Part shown: positions 18,451 through 28,017 of the stretch, in pieces | How the letters are laid out: every line of letters starts with the position of its first letter | How positions within the stretch are numbered: position 1 is the stretch's first letter | NCBI GenBank assembly: GCA_019931105.1 | Contig: JAIOUW010000001.1 | Coordinates: 372,001 to 436,000 of the forward strand | Length of the DNA: 64,000 bases | Source: Flavobacteriaceae bacterium NBU2977 | Lineage (GTDB): Bacteria > Bacteroidota > Bacteroidia > Flavobacteriales > Flavobacteriaceae | Reading direction: 5' to 3' | Program-made: the position numbers and the translations under genes | Notes under the pieces: model-generated | Seen by the model: the letters and a program-made list of their open reading frames with translations, nothing else | The model's database searches: none | Told to the model about the DNA's origin: nothing

Positions 18451-19431
18451 TCACGGCAGAAAACCCTTTTCGCGCATCCATTGATCGTTGAACATCTTGC
18501 CGACATAGCGGCTGCCGTGATCGTGAAATAGTACGACCACCACATCGTCTTTGGTAAAATGTTGCTGCAACTGCAACACCCCTTTAATGGCTGCTCCTGC
18601 AGAATTACCCAAGAACATGGCCTCTTCCTTGGCCAATCTCTGGGTATAAATAGCCGCATCTTTGTCGGTTACCTTGGTAAAACCGTCGATGATATCAAAA
18701 TTTACATTTTCTGGAAGGATGTCCTCTCCGATGCCCTCGGTGACATAGGGATAGATTTCGTTCTTGTCGAAAATACCGGTTTCATGATATTTTTTAAACA
18801 CAGAACCATAGGTATCGACGCCCCATACCTTGATATCAGGATTTTGTTCCTTTAAATAAGAACCAACCCCGGAAATGGTACCTCCCGTACCCACACCGAC
18901 CACAAAATGCGTGACCTTACCATCGGTCTGTTTCCAAATTTCGGGTCCCGTACTTAAATAATGTGCTTTGGTATTCGATTTGTTGTCATATTGGTTGACG
19001 TACCATGCATTGGGTATTTCATCGGCCAAACGCCGTGCGGTGGAATAATAACTCCTCGGATCGTCAGGTTCAACGTCGGTGGGGCAAACATAGACCTTAC
19101 TGCCCATTGCCTTGAGCACATCTATTTTCTCCTTAGATTGTTTGTCGCTGATGACACAGATCAATTTATAACCTTTTATCGTGGCGGCCAGGGCAAGGCC
19201 CATTCCCGTATTGCCCGAAGTACCCTCGATAATGGTACCACCCGGCTTTAACAACCCTTTTTCTTCGGCATCTTCAATCATTTGCAGGGCCATACGGTCT
19301 TTCACCGAATTACCTGGATTAAAAGTTTCATATTTTGCCAGCACCAGACACGGTAATTCAGCAGTCAACCTGTTCAGTTTGACCAAGGGTGTGTTACCAA
19401 TGGTCTCGAGTATGTTCTTCGCGTATTTCAT
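18451..19431 (-). CDS. PLP-dependent cysteine synthase / cystathionine beta-synthase family enzyme
   Basis: A 326-residue fold-type II PLP enzyme. Lys44 in NPGNSVKDRMA is the Schiff-base lysine, EGTSGNTG is the substrate loop and GVGTGGTISG binds the PLP phosphate. The insert DPRSYYSTARRLADEIPNAW is more like cystathionine beta-synthase than CysK, but there is no C-terminal CBS-domain pair. It makes cysteine or cystathionine from an activated serine and a thiol in the cytoplasm. It is 27 bp downstream of the ABC permease gene. Confidence 0.9.
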   Translation of the reverse strand: MKYAKNILETIGNTPLVKLNRLTAELPCLVLAKYETFNPGNSVKDRMALQMIEDAEEKGLLKPGGTIIEGTSGNTGMGLALAATIKGYKLICVISDKQSKEKIDVLKAMGSKVYVCPTDVEPDDPRSYYSTARRLADEIPNAWYVNQYDNKSNTKAHYLSTGPEIWKQTDGKVTHFVVGVGTGGTISGVGSYLKEQNPDIKVWGVDTYGSVFKKYHETGIFDKNEIYPYVTEGIGEDILPENVNFDIIDGFTKVTDKDAAIYTQRLAKEEAMFLGNSAGAAIKGVLQLQQHFTKDDVVVVLFHDHGSRYVGKMFNDQWMREKGFLP

Positions 19432-19458
19432 ATACTTTTCAAAACTAGTAGTTTAAGG

Positions 19459-20700
19459 TCATTCGAATTTCATGGCTTTTACCGGCGTGATCTTCGTAAC
19501 GATATAGGATGGAACCAATAACATCAGTAAGCAAAGTATCAAAACCCCGATATTCAAAAGAACTACGGTGGGCATGGTAATATGTACCGGAATATAATCG
19601 ATGTAATATTCCTCGGGGTTCGGAAACTTGAAAATCTTGAACTTGTTCTGTAACCAGATAAAGCCGAGACCTATCACATTGCCCCATAAAAGGCCGATAG
19701 CGATCAAATACGCGGCATTGTACAAGAAAACCTTACGAATACTCCAATTTGGGGTTCCCAAGGCCTTTAATATGCCTATCATTTGGGTACGTTCCAAGAT
19801 AAGTACCAAAAGTGCGGTGATCATATTGATGCCCCCTACAATGATCATGATACCTATGATTATCGCCACGTTGAAATCAAAAAGACCGATCCACTCGAAA
19901 ATCTTATAATATTTTTGCCTTATGGTCTGCGTATCCAAAGTCGCGACTATTTTTCCGCGAATCTCATTCTCTTTTTGTTGCATAGCATCAAAATCGGTCA
20001 AAAAGACCTCGAATTTACCAATTTGATCATCATCCCATTTGTTCATGCGCTGAATATGGCGGACATCGATGAAAATATAAAGCGCATCGATTTCCTCGAA
20101 ACCACTATCATAAATACCCACTATCTCGAACCTTCGCTGATTGGGCATCTGCGACGCATCTCCATCTTTCAGGAAAAAAGTATTGAAGAAATCTCCTATC
20201 TTTAAGTTCAGGCGATTGGCCGTTAACCCTGAAATAAGTACCTCATTGTTAAGTTCGCCCGAGTATTCCGGAAGCCGCCCTTCAACAATGTATTCTTCAA
20301 ATACCTTCCAATTATAATCGGGTCCAATTCCTTTTGCGATTATTCCCTCGAATGTCTCCTCGGTTCGTATAATCCCAGCTTTTGTCGCTACGGCCTGTAT
20401 ATGCTCGATGCCTTCGACCGAAGTAAAATTGGGGTAAAAGTCCTGTTTCGAAGAAACCGGGGCTACCGACACATCTGAAAAATTATTATCGTAATTGGTA
20501 ATCTGAATATGGCCGTTAAAAGCCGAAACCTTTTCGCGGATCTTCAATTTTAGGCCCTCGCTAGAAGCTATGGCGACCAACATCATGATCAACCCTAAGG
20601 CAATGGCGGCAATCGCTATTTTTATTATTGGGGCGGAAATACTAATTTTATGTTCCTTACCCTTAATAAGCCGCTTGGCTATAAAATATTCTAAATTCAA
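19459..20700 (-). CDS. LolC/E-type ABC transporter permease (MacB-like core + FtsX), TTG start
   Basis: A 413-residue permease with an N-terminal membrane helix (about 25-48), a large periplasmic domain and three C-terminal helices forming the FtsX domain (GGINMITALLVLILERTQMIGILKALG). This architecture matches LolC/LolE lipoprotein-release permeases. No ATG fits: the frame closes at TAA (20713-20715 on the plus strand) and the only sensible start is TTG at 20700, giving MNLEYFIAKRL. The start lies 3 bp from the start of the divergent namZ gene. Confidence 0.9.
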   Translation of the reverse strand: MNLEYFIAKRLIKGKEHKISISAPIIKIAIAAIALGLIMMLVAIASSEGLKLKIREKVSAFNGHIQITNYDNNFSDVSVAPVSSKQDFYPNFTSVEGIEHIQAVATKAGIIRTEETFEGIIAKGIGPDYNWKVFEEYIVEGRLPEYSGELNNEVLISGLTANRLNLKIGDFFNTFFLKDGDASQMPNQRRFEIVGIYDSGFEEIDALYIFIDVRHIQRMNKWDDDQIGKFEVFLTDFDAMQQKENEIRGKIVATLDTQTIRQKYYKIFEWIGLFDFNVAIIIGIMIIVGGINMITALLVLILERTQMIGILKALGTPNWSIRKVFLYNAAYLIAIGLLWGNVIGLGFIWLQNKFKIFKFPNPEEYYIDYIPVHITMPTVVLLNIGVLILCLLMLLVPSYIVTKITPVKAMKFE

Positions 20701-20703
20701 ATT

Positions 20704-21942
20704 ATGGCGATTTTATCCGGAATCAAAAATACAGTTTTATTGTGGGTTTTATTGGTCGCGGCCTGTGGAAACCAACCGAAGAAGCCTGAGATCGAAATAG
20801 CGGGCAAGGAACCCGAAATGCAACAGCATGCCAATAAGCCTATTGTGGTTGCGGCAAACCGAACCGATCAATATATACCATTATTGAACGGCAAAAAAAT
20901 CGGGGTAGTGGCCAACCAGACTACGGTCGTCTTCAAGAGCGGCGACAGTTACACCCATTTGGTCGACTCGTTGCTTTCGTTGCAAATGGATGTCAAAAAA
21001 GTCTTTGCCCCTGAACATGGTTTTAGGGGGCAGGCCGATGCGGGCGAAAAAGTTACCGACGGAACGGACCCAAAAACAGGATTGCCGCTGATTTCATTAT
21101 ATGGCAAAAATAGAAAGCCGTCCGCCGAACAATTGGCGGATATAGACGTCGTTCTTTTCGATATTCAAGACGTCGGCGTACGGTTCTATACCTATATCGC
21201 CACATTACAATTGGTCATGGAAGCCTGTGCCGCGCACGGTGTTCCGATAATCGTTTTGGATCGGCCGAATCCGAACGCGCATTATGTTGACGGCCCGACT
21301 ATGGAAATCGAACATTCGGGATTTCTGGGCATGACGCCGATACCCCTCGTCTATGGCATGACCATAGGTGAATATGCCCAAATGATCAATGGTGAAGGCT
21401 GGTTGCGGAGTGAGACCAAGGCAGACTTGACCGTCATACCTCTTGAAAACTGGACGCATGAAAGCGAGTACCATCTACCGATCCGACCGTCGCCGAACCT
21501 ACCCAACGATACCGCCATATACCTATACCCAAGTCTAGGCCTCTTTGAAGGCACCAATATCAATGCCGGACGGGGAACCGAATTTCAATTTCAAAGATAC
21601 GGCGCGCCCTTTCTAGATGCTACGCAATATAATTTTACGTACACCCCCCAACCCAATTTCGGGGCCAAAAACCCAAAGCAAAAAGGTGAACTTTGCTATG
21701 GAAAAGACCTATCGCAAATACCCAGAATGACCGAAGTCTCCTTGATGTGGCTCATCGATGCCTATCAAAATGCCGATGACAAGAAAAAGGTTTTCAACAC
21801 CAGTGGATTCACGAGACACGCCGGTACCGAAAAATTACAACAACTGATCGAGGCCGGTAAAACGGAGGCTGAAATCAAGGCGACCTGGGCAGATGACCTG
21901 AACCGGTTCAAAACCATTAGACAAAAATATCTGAGGTATTAA
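20704..21942 (+). CDS. namZ: NamZ-like exo-beta-N-acetylmuramidase (DUF1343/GH171), lipoprotein
   Basis: A 412-residue lipoprotein (lipobox VAAC) with strong DUF1343 motifs: FAPEHGFRG, DVVLFDIQDVGVRFYTY, VLDRPNPN and LFEGTNINAGRGT. The founding member of this family removes terminal N-acetylmuramic acid from peptidoglycan fragments and is placed in GH171. The role here would be cell-wall recycling in the periplasm. The stop codon overlaps the end of the convergent sterol desaturase gene by 4 bp. The gene symbol reflects family membership only. Confidence 0.88.
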   Translation: MAILSGIKNTVLLWVLLVAACGNQPKKPEIEIAGKEPEMQQHANKPIVVAANRTDQYIPLLNGKKIGVVANQTTVVFKSGDSYTHLVDSLLSLQMDVKKVFAPEHGFRGQADAGEKVTDGTDPKTGLPLISLYGKNRKPSAEQLADIDVVLFDIQDVGVRFYTYIATLQLVMEACAAHGVPIIVLDRPNPNAHYVDGPTMEIEHSGFLGMTPIPLVYGMTIGEYAQMINGEGWLRSETKADLTVIPLENWTHESEYHLPIRPSPNLPNDTAIYLYPSLGLFEGTNINAGRGTEFQFQRYGAPFLDATQYNFTYTPQPNFGAKNPKQKGELCYGKDLSQIPRMTEVSLMWLIDAYQNADDKKKVFNTSGFTRHAGTEKLQQLIEAGKTEAEIKATWADDLNRFKTIRQKYLRY

Positions 21943-22781
21943 ACATCTTTTTGAAATCCACCGGTAGGCTTCCTATATTTATGAAAAGGCTGTTTCAATA
22001 GTTCGAGTAGATTACCGTTCTTTACCTCATCAGGAAAAGTATCGACTCCATAGACAATAACCTTCGTGTCCAACTTCATGAAGGTGCCCAACATCCTGTC
22101 CCAAATGGAAAAAATATTACCATAGTTCGAGTCGGTATAGGGCAACATATAATGATGGTGCACTTTATGCATATCGGGCGAAACGATGATCCAACTTAAG
22201 ATATCATCCACCTTTTTGGGCAGTTTTATATTGGCATGCCCGAACTGAGTGGCAACCAATGACAGTGACTGGTACAACATGACAACGCCCATCGGTGCCC
22301 CGACAATAAAAACCCCGAAGAGGGTAAAGGCATACCTGATAAAGCTTTCAAAAGGATGGTGCCTGTTGGCCGTCGTGGTATCGACCTTATGATCGGTGTG
22401 GTGGACCAAATGGATCATCCAAAGGGGCTTTATATTATGTTCGACAAAATGGGGAAGATAGGCCCCAAAAAAATCAAGCAGCATAACCCCAAGAACGACA
22501 TAGGCCCATAAGGGCATGTCAGAAAACCAATTGATGATCCCAAAATCTTCGGCCATTACCCAATCGCTTGTTTTCAGCAACAGAAAAGCCAATACAAAAT
22601 TGATCAATACCGTGGTGAACGTAAAGAAAAGATTCGGCCAGGCATGTTTCCATTTTTTGTAGTCGAATTTATAAAGCGGTACGAGGCCTTCCAAAATCCA
22701 AAAAAAAGTGAGTCCGCCGACAAGTATCAAACTTCGGTGGGCCGATGGAATGTTTTCAAAATAGTGCAAGATGCTTTCCAT
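21939..22781 (-). CDS. Sterol desaturase / fatty acid hydroxylase family membrane protein
   Basis: A 280-residue protein with several hydrophobic helices and the histidine clusters of di-iron membrane hydroxylases: HFVEH, HLVHHTDHK, NRHHPFE and HKVHHHYMLPYTDSNYG. The family inserts oxygen or double bonds into lipids such as sterols, fatty acids or carotenoids. The substrate cannot be deduced. Upstream, 22805-22821 holds a small perfect hairpin (7-bp stem, 3-base loop) of unknown role. Confidence 0.88.
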   Translation of the reverse strand: MESILHYFENIPSAHRSLILVGGLTFFWILEGLVPLYKFDYKKWKHAWPNLFFTFTTVLINFVLAFLLLKTSDWVMAEDFGIINWFSDMPLWAYVVLGVMLLDFFGAYLPHFVEHNIKPLWMIHLVHHTDHKVDTTTANRHHPFESFIRYAFTLFGVFIVGAPMGVVMLYQSLSLVATQFGHANIKLPKKVDDILSWIIVSPDMHKVHHHYMLPYTDSNYGNIFSIWDRMLGTFMKLDTKVIVYGVDTFPDEVKNGNLLELLKQPFHKYRKPTGGFQKDV

Positions 22782-22867
22782 GTCTTAAAAATAAGAAATT
22801 GATTGTTCAATAGAATTGAACACCTAGAGGTTTTTATTCTTTGGAGACCGTATTGCCGCACCACCCG

Positions 22868-23359
22868 TTAACCTATTCTTTTCTTCATTTGTTCAACGAT
22901 ATTGAAAGCCGGTGGACAGATAGATACATTTTTAATCGTCAAATCACCGATCTGATGAAACTTTTTTCGATCCGTGTGCGGAAATTCGCGACAGGCCTTC
23001 GGCCTTACATCATAGATGGAACAAAAATTGTCGTTTCCCAAAAAAGTACACGGCACTTCTTGCAAAACGTAGTCATTGTCCTCATCGATTCTCAGGTAAG
23101 TATCTATGAACTGTTGCTGTTTTAAGCGAAGGTGCTTCGAAATGCGGTCGATATCGGCATTGGTGAAAAGTGGCCCCGTAGTTTTACAGCAATTGGCACA
23201 TTGCAAACAATCGATATCTTGAAATTCGGCATCATGGAGTTCCTGCATTAGATAATCCAAGTCTTTCGGGACTTTCTTTTTGAGCCTGTTAAAAAACTTC
23301 CGGTTCTCGGCATATTTTTCCTTGGCCCGAGTCGGTAATTGTTTTAAAATTTCATCCAT
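22868..23359 (-). CDS. YkgJ-type cysteine cluster protein (zinc/iron-chelating domain)
   Basis: A 163-residue cytoplasmic protein with the YkgJ cysteine pattern: CLQCANCCK near the middle, then PCTFLGNDNFCSIYDVRPKACREFP. The eight-cysteine arrangement is expected to bind zinc or an iron-sulfur cluster. The biological role of the family is not established. The gene is divergent from the methyltransferase gene, with about 80 bp between their starts. Confidence 0.85.
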   Translation of the reverse strand: MDEILKQLPTRAKEKYAENRKFFNRLKKKVPKDLDYLMQELHDAEFQDIDCLQCANCCKTTGPLFTNADIDRISKHLRLKQQQFIDTYLRIDEDNDYVLQEVPCTFLGNDNFCSIYDVRPKACREFPHTDRKKFHQIGDLTIKNVSICPPAFNIVEQMKKRIG

Positions 23360-23440
23360 TTGAAATCATTAATGTATCAAAACTAGGCAACAAATTGATA
23401 AAAGAGGCATTTTTGTACTTTGAAACGCAATGTACCCGAT

Positions 23441-24145
23441 ATGGATATTATGGGAATGGCCCTATTGGATTACCAGAATGGAAAATATACCGAAGATATC
23501 ATAACGTACTCTTCGCTCGATGAGCAAGATATAATTCCGTTACCTCACTTTTTTAGGAGATTTCATGAAATGCCGGCCATAGAACAAAAAGCATTGAAAT
23601 TATGTCGGGGAACCATTTTGGATATTGGTTGTGGTGCAGGAAGCCATAGCCTTTACCTACAAGAAGAAAATTTTGAAGTCACTGCTTTGGACAATTCCAA
23701 AGGTGCCATTGAAACGTGTAGGCAGCGCGGAATACGAAATGTACATTTAGAAAATTTTTATGATTTTAAAGGGGAGCGTTTCGACACGGTACTTTTATTG
23801 ATGAACGGGCTTGGCCTTGCCGAAAAGCTCGATCGCTTAGATCGTTTCCTATCCCATATAAAAACCTTGATAAATCAAAACGGGCAAGTAATCGTCGATT
23901 CGAGCGACATAATTTATATGTTCGATGAAGATGAAGATGGTGGAAGATGGTTACCCGATACCAAAGGTTATTATGGCGAGGTAGAATTTGTCATGGAATA
24001 TAAAGGCGAAAAAAGCGATCCGTTTTGGTGGTTATATTGTGATTTTAATACCTTAGAGCGCGCCGCGACCGCCAACGCCCTGAACTGTGAATTGATAATA
24101 CAGGGCGAACATTATGATTATTTGGCGCGATTGACGCCTAAATAA
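23441..24145 (+). CDS. Class I SAM-dependent methyltransferase
   Basis: A protein of 234 residues if started at ATG 23441; the frame can be extended seven codons to a TTG at 23420. The SAM-binding motif I is ILDIGCGAGSHSLYL, followed by the acidic residue in VTALDNS and the post-motif LLLMNGLGLA. It has no signal or membrane segment. Substrate class is unknown. It is oriented away from the YkgJ gene, and the pair may share a regulatory region. Confidence 0.85.
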   Translation: MDIMGMALLDYQNGKYTEDIITYSSLDEQDIIPLPHFFRRFHEMPAIEQKALKLCRGTILDIGCGAGSHSLYLQEENFEVTALDNSKGAIETCRQRGIRNVHLENFYDFKGERFDTVLLLMNGLGLAEKLDRLDRFLSHIKTLINQNGQVIVDSSDIIYMFDEDEDGGRWLPDTKGYYGEVEFVMEYKGEKSDPFWWLYCDFNTLERAATANALNCELIIQGEHYDYLARLTPK

Positions 24146-24192
24146 TACTAGTAGGCATGCTTTTTGCGTTATCTTTTTAAAATTGCCTCCAA

Positions 24193-25089
24193 ATGAAAAA
24201 CTATGTTATAGCATCGCTGATCATGTGCTTTGGGCTATTGGCCGGCTGTTCAAAAAATAGTACCGATACCGAAAAAGAGATTCCTGTTGATAAGTCTGCC
24301 AATTTGTTGGGCACGGGTGATTCGGCAGCAGATATACTTTCAAACGATCGTTTCGACAAACTGCTCATCGAAGTCGGCCATGTAGCTGGTTTCAAACCTA
24401 CCCCATCGACGATGGATGCTTTTGTCAATTTCATTAAGAGATATACGTTCAAGCAAAATATAGAAATCGTTTATAATGAATTGGAATCGCCCGGCGAAGA
24501 GACCCTTACCCTACAAGAGATTGCCGACCTTGAAAGCGACAATAGAACCGTTTACAATTCGGGCAATACTTTGGCCATGTACATTTATTTTGCCGATGCC
24601 CCCTCTGACGATGATGACGAGAATGAAGAACTTGTGACCTTGGGTGCCGTCTATCGAAATACTTCTATGGTGATTCATGAAGTCACCGTTAGAGAGCTTG
24701 CCGGTCAAAGCCCTATTATTTCAAATGCCGATGTCGAGATCGCCACGCTGAACCATGAATTCGGTCACTTGTTCGGTCTTGTAAATTTAGGTTCGCCATC
24801 GGTTAATGATCACGAAGGCACTACTCTAGATAACAATGGCAATGAAATTGGCAATAATCATTGTACCGTTGAAGGATGCCTCATGCGAGCTGAACTGCAA
24901 CTCGGCACTTCGGGCAAAACAGCCCCTTCCGCTAAGAACATAGATCCTGTCGGACCCCATTCTTCATGCTCGCTCTCAGGTAGCAGTGTACTTCAAATGT
25001 TGCAAAACAAGGCATCAAAGGGAGCTGTGGCGGCGCCGGGTCTCGACAACGAGTGTATTTTAGATTTGCAGGCTAATGGCGGAAGATAG
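24193..25089 (+). CDS. Metzincin-like zinc metalloprotease lipoprotein
   Basis: A 298-residue lipoprotein (LLAGC). HEFGHLFGLVN at residues 188-198 fits the metzincin HExxHxxGxxH pattern except that the third ligand position is Asn198 instead of His. A candidate replacement ligand is His207 (NDHE), and Met231 in GCLMRA may be the Met-turn. I infer a surface or periplasmic peptidase; an inactive binding protein is the alternative because of the altered ligand. Confidence 0.75.
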   Translation: MKNYVIASLIMCFGLLAGCSKNSTDTEKEIPVDKSANLLGTGDSAADILSNDRFDKLLIEVGHVAGFKPTPSTMDAFVNFIKRYTFKQNIEIVYNELESPGEETLTLQEIADLESDNRTVYNSGNTLAMYIYFADAPSDDDDENEELVTLGAVYRNTSMVIHEVTVRELAGQSPIISNADVEIATLNHEFGHLFGLVNLGSPSVNDHEGTTLDNNGNEIGNNHCTVEGCLMRAELQLGTSGKTAPSAKNIDPVGPHSSCSLSGSSVLQMLQNKASKGAVAAPGLDNECILDLQANGGR

Positions 25090-25110
25090 GTTTTCGCCAT
25101 TTTTCAAAAA

Positions 25111-25743
25111 CTACGGAATATTGAGGTATTTATGGGTCTGCAACGAAACTTTCCATTTCGGGTTTTGCATCACGTAATCAACGATCAAAGGGATGACCTT
25201 TTCGCGCATGCTCCATTCGGGCTGTAGGTACAAAATGCAGTCCTCGCCGACTTTTGCGGCCTCTTCTTCGGCGAAAATCAAATCATGTCTGTTGTAAACG
25301 ATGATTTTAAGCTCGTGCGCTTTTTTATATATTTCAGTTTTGGGCAGTTTGTTCTTTTTCGGGGAAAGACAGATCCAGTCCCATTTGCCGGTGAGTGGAT
25401 AAGCACCGGAAGTTTCGATATGGGTATGTAATTGCTTCGCCTTGAGCGCATCGGTCAAGGGATCCATATTCCACATCAAGGGCTCTCCACCCGTAACAAC
25501 AATGGTATTCGAGTATTTTGAGGCGTTTTCGACAATTTGCACTATTTCTGTAGGAGGGTGTGTCTCCGCGTTCCAACTTTCCTTCACATCGCACCAGTGA
25601 CACCCTACGTCGCATCCGCCCACACGAATAAAGTAGGCGGCCGTACCTTTATGGAACCCTTCTCCCTGGATCGTGTAGAATTCTTCCATCAAGGGCAACA
25701 TTTCCCCTTTATCCACCAAAATCAGTACCTCATCTTTGACCAT
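25111..25743 (-). CDS. queE: 7-carboxy-7-deazaguanine synthase QueE (radical SAM)
   Basis: I start at ATG 25743 (MVKDEVLILVDKG), giving 210 residues; the frame is open further upstream, but that part has no family similarity that I recognise. FYTIQGEG is the QueE N-terminal hallmark, and C-D-V-G-C-H-W-C holds the three cysteines of the 4Fe-4S cluster. TGGEPLMW binds SAM. The enzyme makes the 7-deazapurine ring of queuosine and related bases. No other queuosine genes are in the window. It converges on the metzincin gene. Confidence 0.92.
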   Translation of the reverse strand: MVKDEVLILVDKGEMLPLMEEFYTIQGEGFHKGTAAYFIRVGGCDVGCHWCDVKESWNAETHPPTEIVQIVENASKYSNTIVVTGGEPLMWNMDPLTDALKAKQLHTHIETSGAYPLTGKWDWICLSPKKNKLPKTEIYKKAHELKIIVYNRHDLIFAEEEAAKVGEDCILYLQPEWSMREKVIPLIVDYVMQNPKWKVSLQTHKYLNIP

Positions 25744-25894
25744 TGGGCAAAGATAGGTGCTGAAGGGCACAAAATTCAAAATGGCAACATCAATTTCACC
25801 ATATGGGGGCACCTCGTGGCATTTATACGAAACAAACCGTGGTCTGGAACGATATACTCGTAAAAATCCCTATTTTTAATCCAAATTTGTTTCA

Positions 25895-27400
25895 ATGAGT
25901 GCCCAAGAAGAGTTTTTTGCCCATATCGAAAAGGGGTATACCACCAAAGGAGATTTTATCACATTAGGCGCTGCCATGCTTAACCAAGAGGCCGTCACCA
26001 ATGCTTTTGTAAAGATTCCATTGAAGACCTTGAACCGTCATGGCCTTATTGCAGGGGCCACAGGAACAGGAAAAACGAAGTCTTTACAGGTACTTGCGGA
26101 AAATTTGTCGGAAAAGGGAATACCTGTATTATTGATGGATTTAAAAGGAGACTTGAGCGGAATAGCCGAACCAAGTCCGGGACACCCAAAAATCGATGAG
26201 CGGCACGCGAAGATCGGGCTTCCGTTCGAACCCAAAAGTTTTCCTGTCGAAATTCTTTCCCTGTCTGAACAGGATGGCGTAAAACTTCGGGCCACGGTAT
26301 CAGAATTCGGGCCGGTACTGTTATCGCGAATTCTTGATCTGACCGAAACCCAAGAGGGCATTGTGGCCGTGGTTTTCAAATATTGCGACGATAATAAGCT
26401 ACCCCTGTTGGATCTGAAGGATTTTAAAAAAGTGCTGCAATATGCAACGGGTACTGGCAAAAAAGAATTCCAAAAGGATTATGGCCGAATTTCAACCAGC
26501 TCGACCGGAACCATTCTTCGTAAAATCATAGAGCTAGAACAGCAGGGAGCCGATCTATTCTTTGGCGAAAAGTCTTTTGAGGTTGACGACTTGACACAAA
26601 TCGACGAAAATGGCAGGGGATATATAAACATACTACGCCTGACCGATATTCAAGATAGGCCCAAACTATTTTCAACATTCATGCTTAGTTTATTGGCTGA
26701 AATCTACGCCACTTTTCCGGAGCAAGGAGACAGCGACAAACCAGAATTGATTCTTTTTATAGATGAGGCTCACCTTATTTTCAACGAGGCCTCAAAAGCC
26801 TTGTTGGACCAGATCGAGAGCATCGTCAAATTGATTCGTTCAAAAGGTATCGGCCTATATTTTGTAACGCAGAACCCTACCGATGTGCCGAATGCCGTTC
26901 TCGCCCAATTGGGGTTGAAAGTGCAGCATGCCCTACGGGCCTTTACCGCACGTGACCGCAAGGCCATTAAATTGACCGCCGAGAATTATCCGTTATCGGA
27001 TTATTATGATACCAAAGAGATACTGACTTCGTTGGGAATCGGTGAGGCTCTTGTGTCGGCCTTGGACGAAAAAGGAAGGCCCACACCTTTGGCAGCCACA
27101 CTGATGCGCGCACCGATGAGCCGAATGGATGTTTTGACCGAAAGTGAGTTGAAATCGGTCATCAAAAATTCGAAACTGGTCAAAAAGTACGGTGAGGTCA
27201 TCGATCGCGAAAGTGCATACGAAATTTTAAACGAAAAGATAGAAAAGGCAGAAAAACAGGCCGAAAGAGAAAGTAACCGAACAACCACAAGAAGCACCTC
27301 GAGTCGAAGAAGCACGAGACAAAATCCTGTTATAAAAGTATTGACCAGTGCCACTTTCATAAGGGGGGTACTTGGCGTACTAAAAAAAGTGATTCGTTAG
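25895..27400 (+). CDS. HerA-like / DUF853 (YjgR-type) ATPase
   Basis: A 501-residue P-loop ATPase with Walker A GATGTGKT at residues 54-61, LLMDLKGDLSG, the Walker B region LILFIDEAHLIF and a downstream FVTQNPTDVPN. The pattern matches DUF853/YjgR, a HerA/FtsK-like family whose cellular role is unknown. The C-terminus (from about 440) is a charged coiled coil followed by a serine/threonine/arginine-rich tail. The gene is 5 bp upstream of a small lipoprotein gene, so they are probably co-transcribed. Confidence 0.9.
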   Translation: MSAQEEFFAHIEKGYTTKGDFITLGAAMLNQEAVTNAFVKIPLKTLNRHGLIAGATGTGKTKSLQVLAENLSEKGIPVLLMDLKGDLSGIAEPSPGHPKIDERHAKIGLPFEPKSFPVEILSLSEQDGVKLRATVSEFGPVLLSRILDLTETQEGIVAVVFKYCDDNKLPLLDLKDFKKVLQYATGTGKKEFQKDYGRISTSSTGTILRKIIELEQQGADLFFGEKSFEVDDLTQIDENGRGYINILRLTDIQDRPKLFSTFMLSLLAEIYATFPEQGDSDKPELILFIDEAHLIFNEASKALLDQIESIVKLIRSKGIGLYFVTQNPTDVPNAVLAQLGLKVQHALRAFTARDRKAIKLTAENYPLSDYYDTKEILTSLGIGEALVSALDEKGRPTPLAATLMRAPMSRMDVLTESELKSVIKNSKLVKKYGEVIDRESAYEILNEKIEKAEKQAERESNRTTTRSTSSRRSTRQNPVIKVLTSATFIRGVLGVLKKVIR

Positions 27401-27405
27401 GAAAT

Positions 27406-27954
27406 ATGAAGAAAACGTATTTTTTTATAACCATACTTCTATTATTCGCAGGTTGCAAGAAAGAAGTGGATACTACCTTCTTAATAACCAACAATAGTAT
27501 CGGAAAATTGGACAAAATAAGTCTGGCCCGTGACATCGAGGTAATCTATGCCCAAGATTCGGTCGTCAAAGACACCACCGTGGTCAACCTGTCCAACAAC
27601 ACCAAAAAAATCAAGATTTACGAAAAGGGGGGCAAACACCTCCTGACCTTAACGCCAAGTGCCGATAGTATACCAAGTATTGAAAATGTCAAAATCGAAG
27701 ACCCGCGGTTTATAACGGAAAAGGGTATAGGTCTGAACAGCACCTTTAAAGAAGTTAAGGAAAACTATGCCATTCGCAAGATAATTACCTCTATGAACAA
27801 TGTGGTCATCTTATTAAAAGATAGCGATATGTATTTTACCATCGACAAAAAAGAACTACCTTCTAGCCTGCAATATGGTTCGAGCAGTAATATTGAGGCC
27901 GTTCAGATTCCCGATAAGGCCAAAATCAAGTACCTTATGATCGGTTGGGAATAA
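27406..27954 (+). CDS. Uncharacterised lipoprotein (182 aa)
   Basis: A 182-residue protein with lipobox LFAGC followed by KKEVDT. The mature part is beta-rich (ITNNSIGKLDK, KEVKENYAIRK) and resembles small periplasmic lipoproteins of flavobacteria without a named domain that I recognise. The start is 5 bp after the HerA-like ATPase stop, so co-expression is likely. No function is proposed. Confidence 0.75.
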   Translation: MKKTYFFITILLLFAGCKKEVDTTFLITNNSIGKLDKISLARDIEVIYAQDSVVKDTTVVNLSNNTKKIKIYEKGGKHLLTLTPSADSIPSIENVKIEDPRFITEKGIGLNSTFKEVKENYAIRKIITSMNNVVILLKDSDMYFTIDKKELPSSLQYGSSSNIEAVQIPDKAKIKYLMIGWE

Positions 27955-28017
27955 AAGGTCAAACCTTTCTTGATTTTTATCACGGGCCGAACAAAAATCT
28001 AGAAAAGTAATCAATAT

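Noticed and set aside
22805-22821. Hairpin GTTCAAT-AGA-ATTGAAC as terminator of the YkgJ gene
   Set aside because: The stem is short and A/T-rich and no T-run follows it in the required direction, so no terminator is called.
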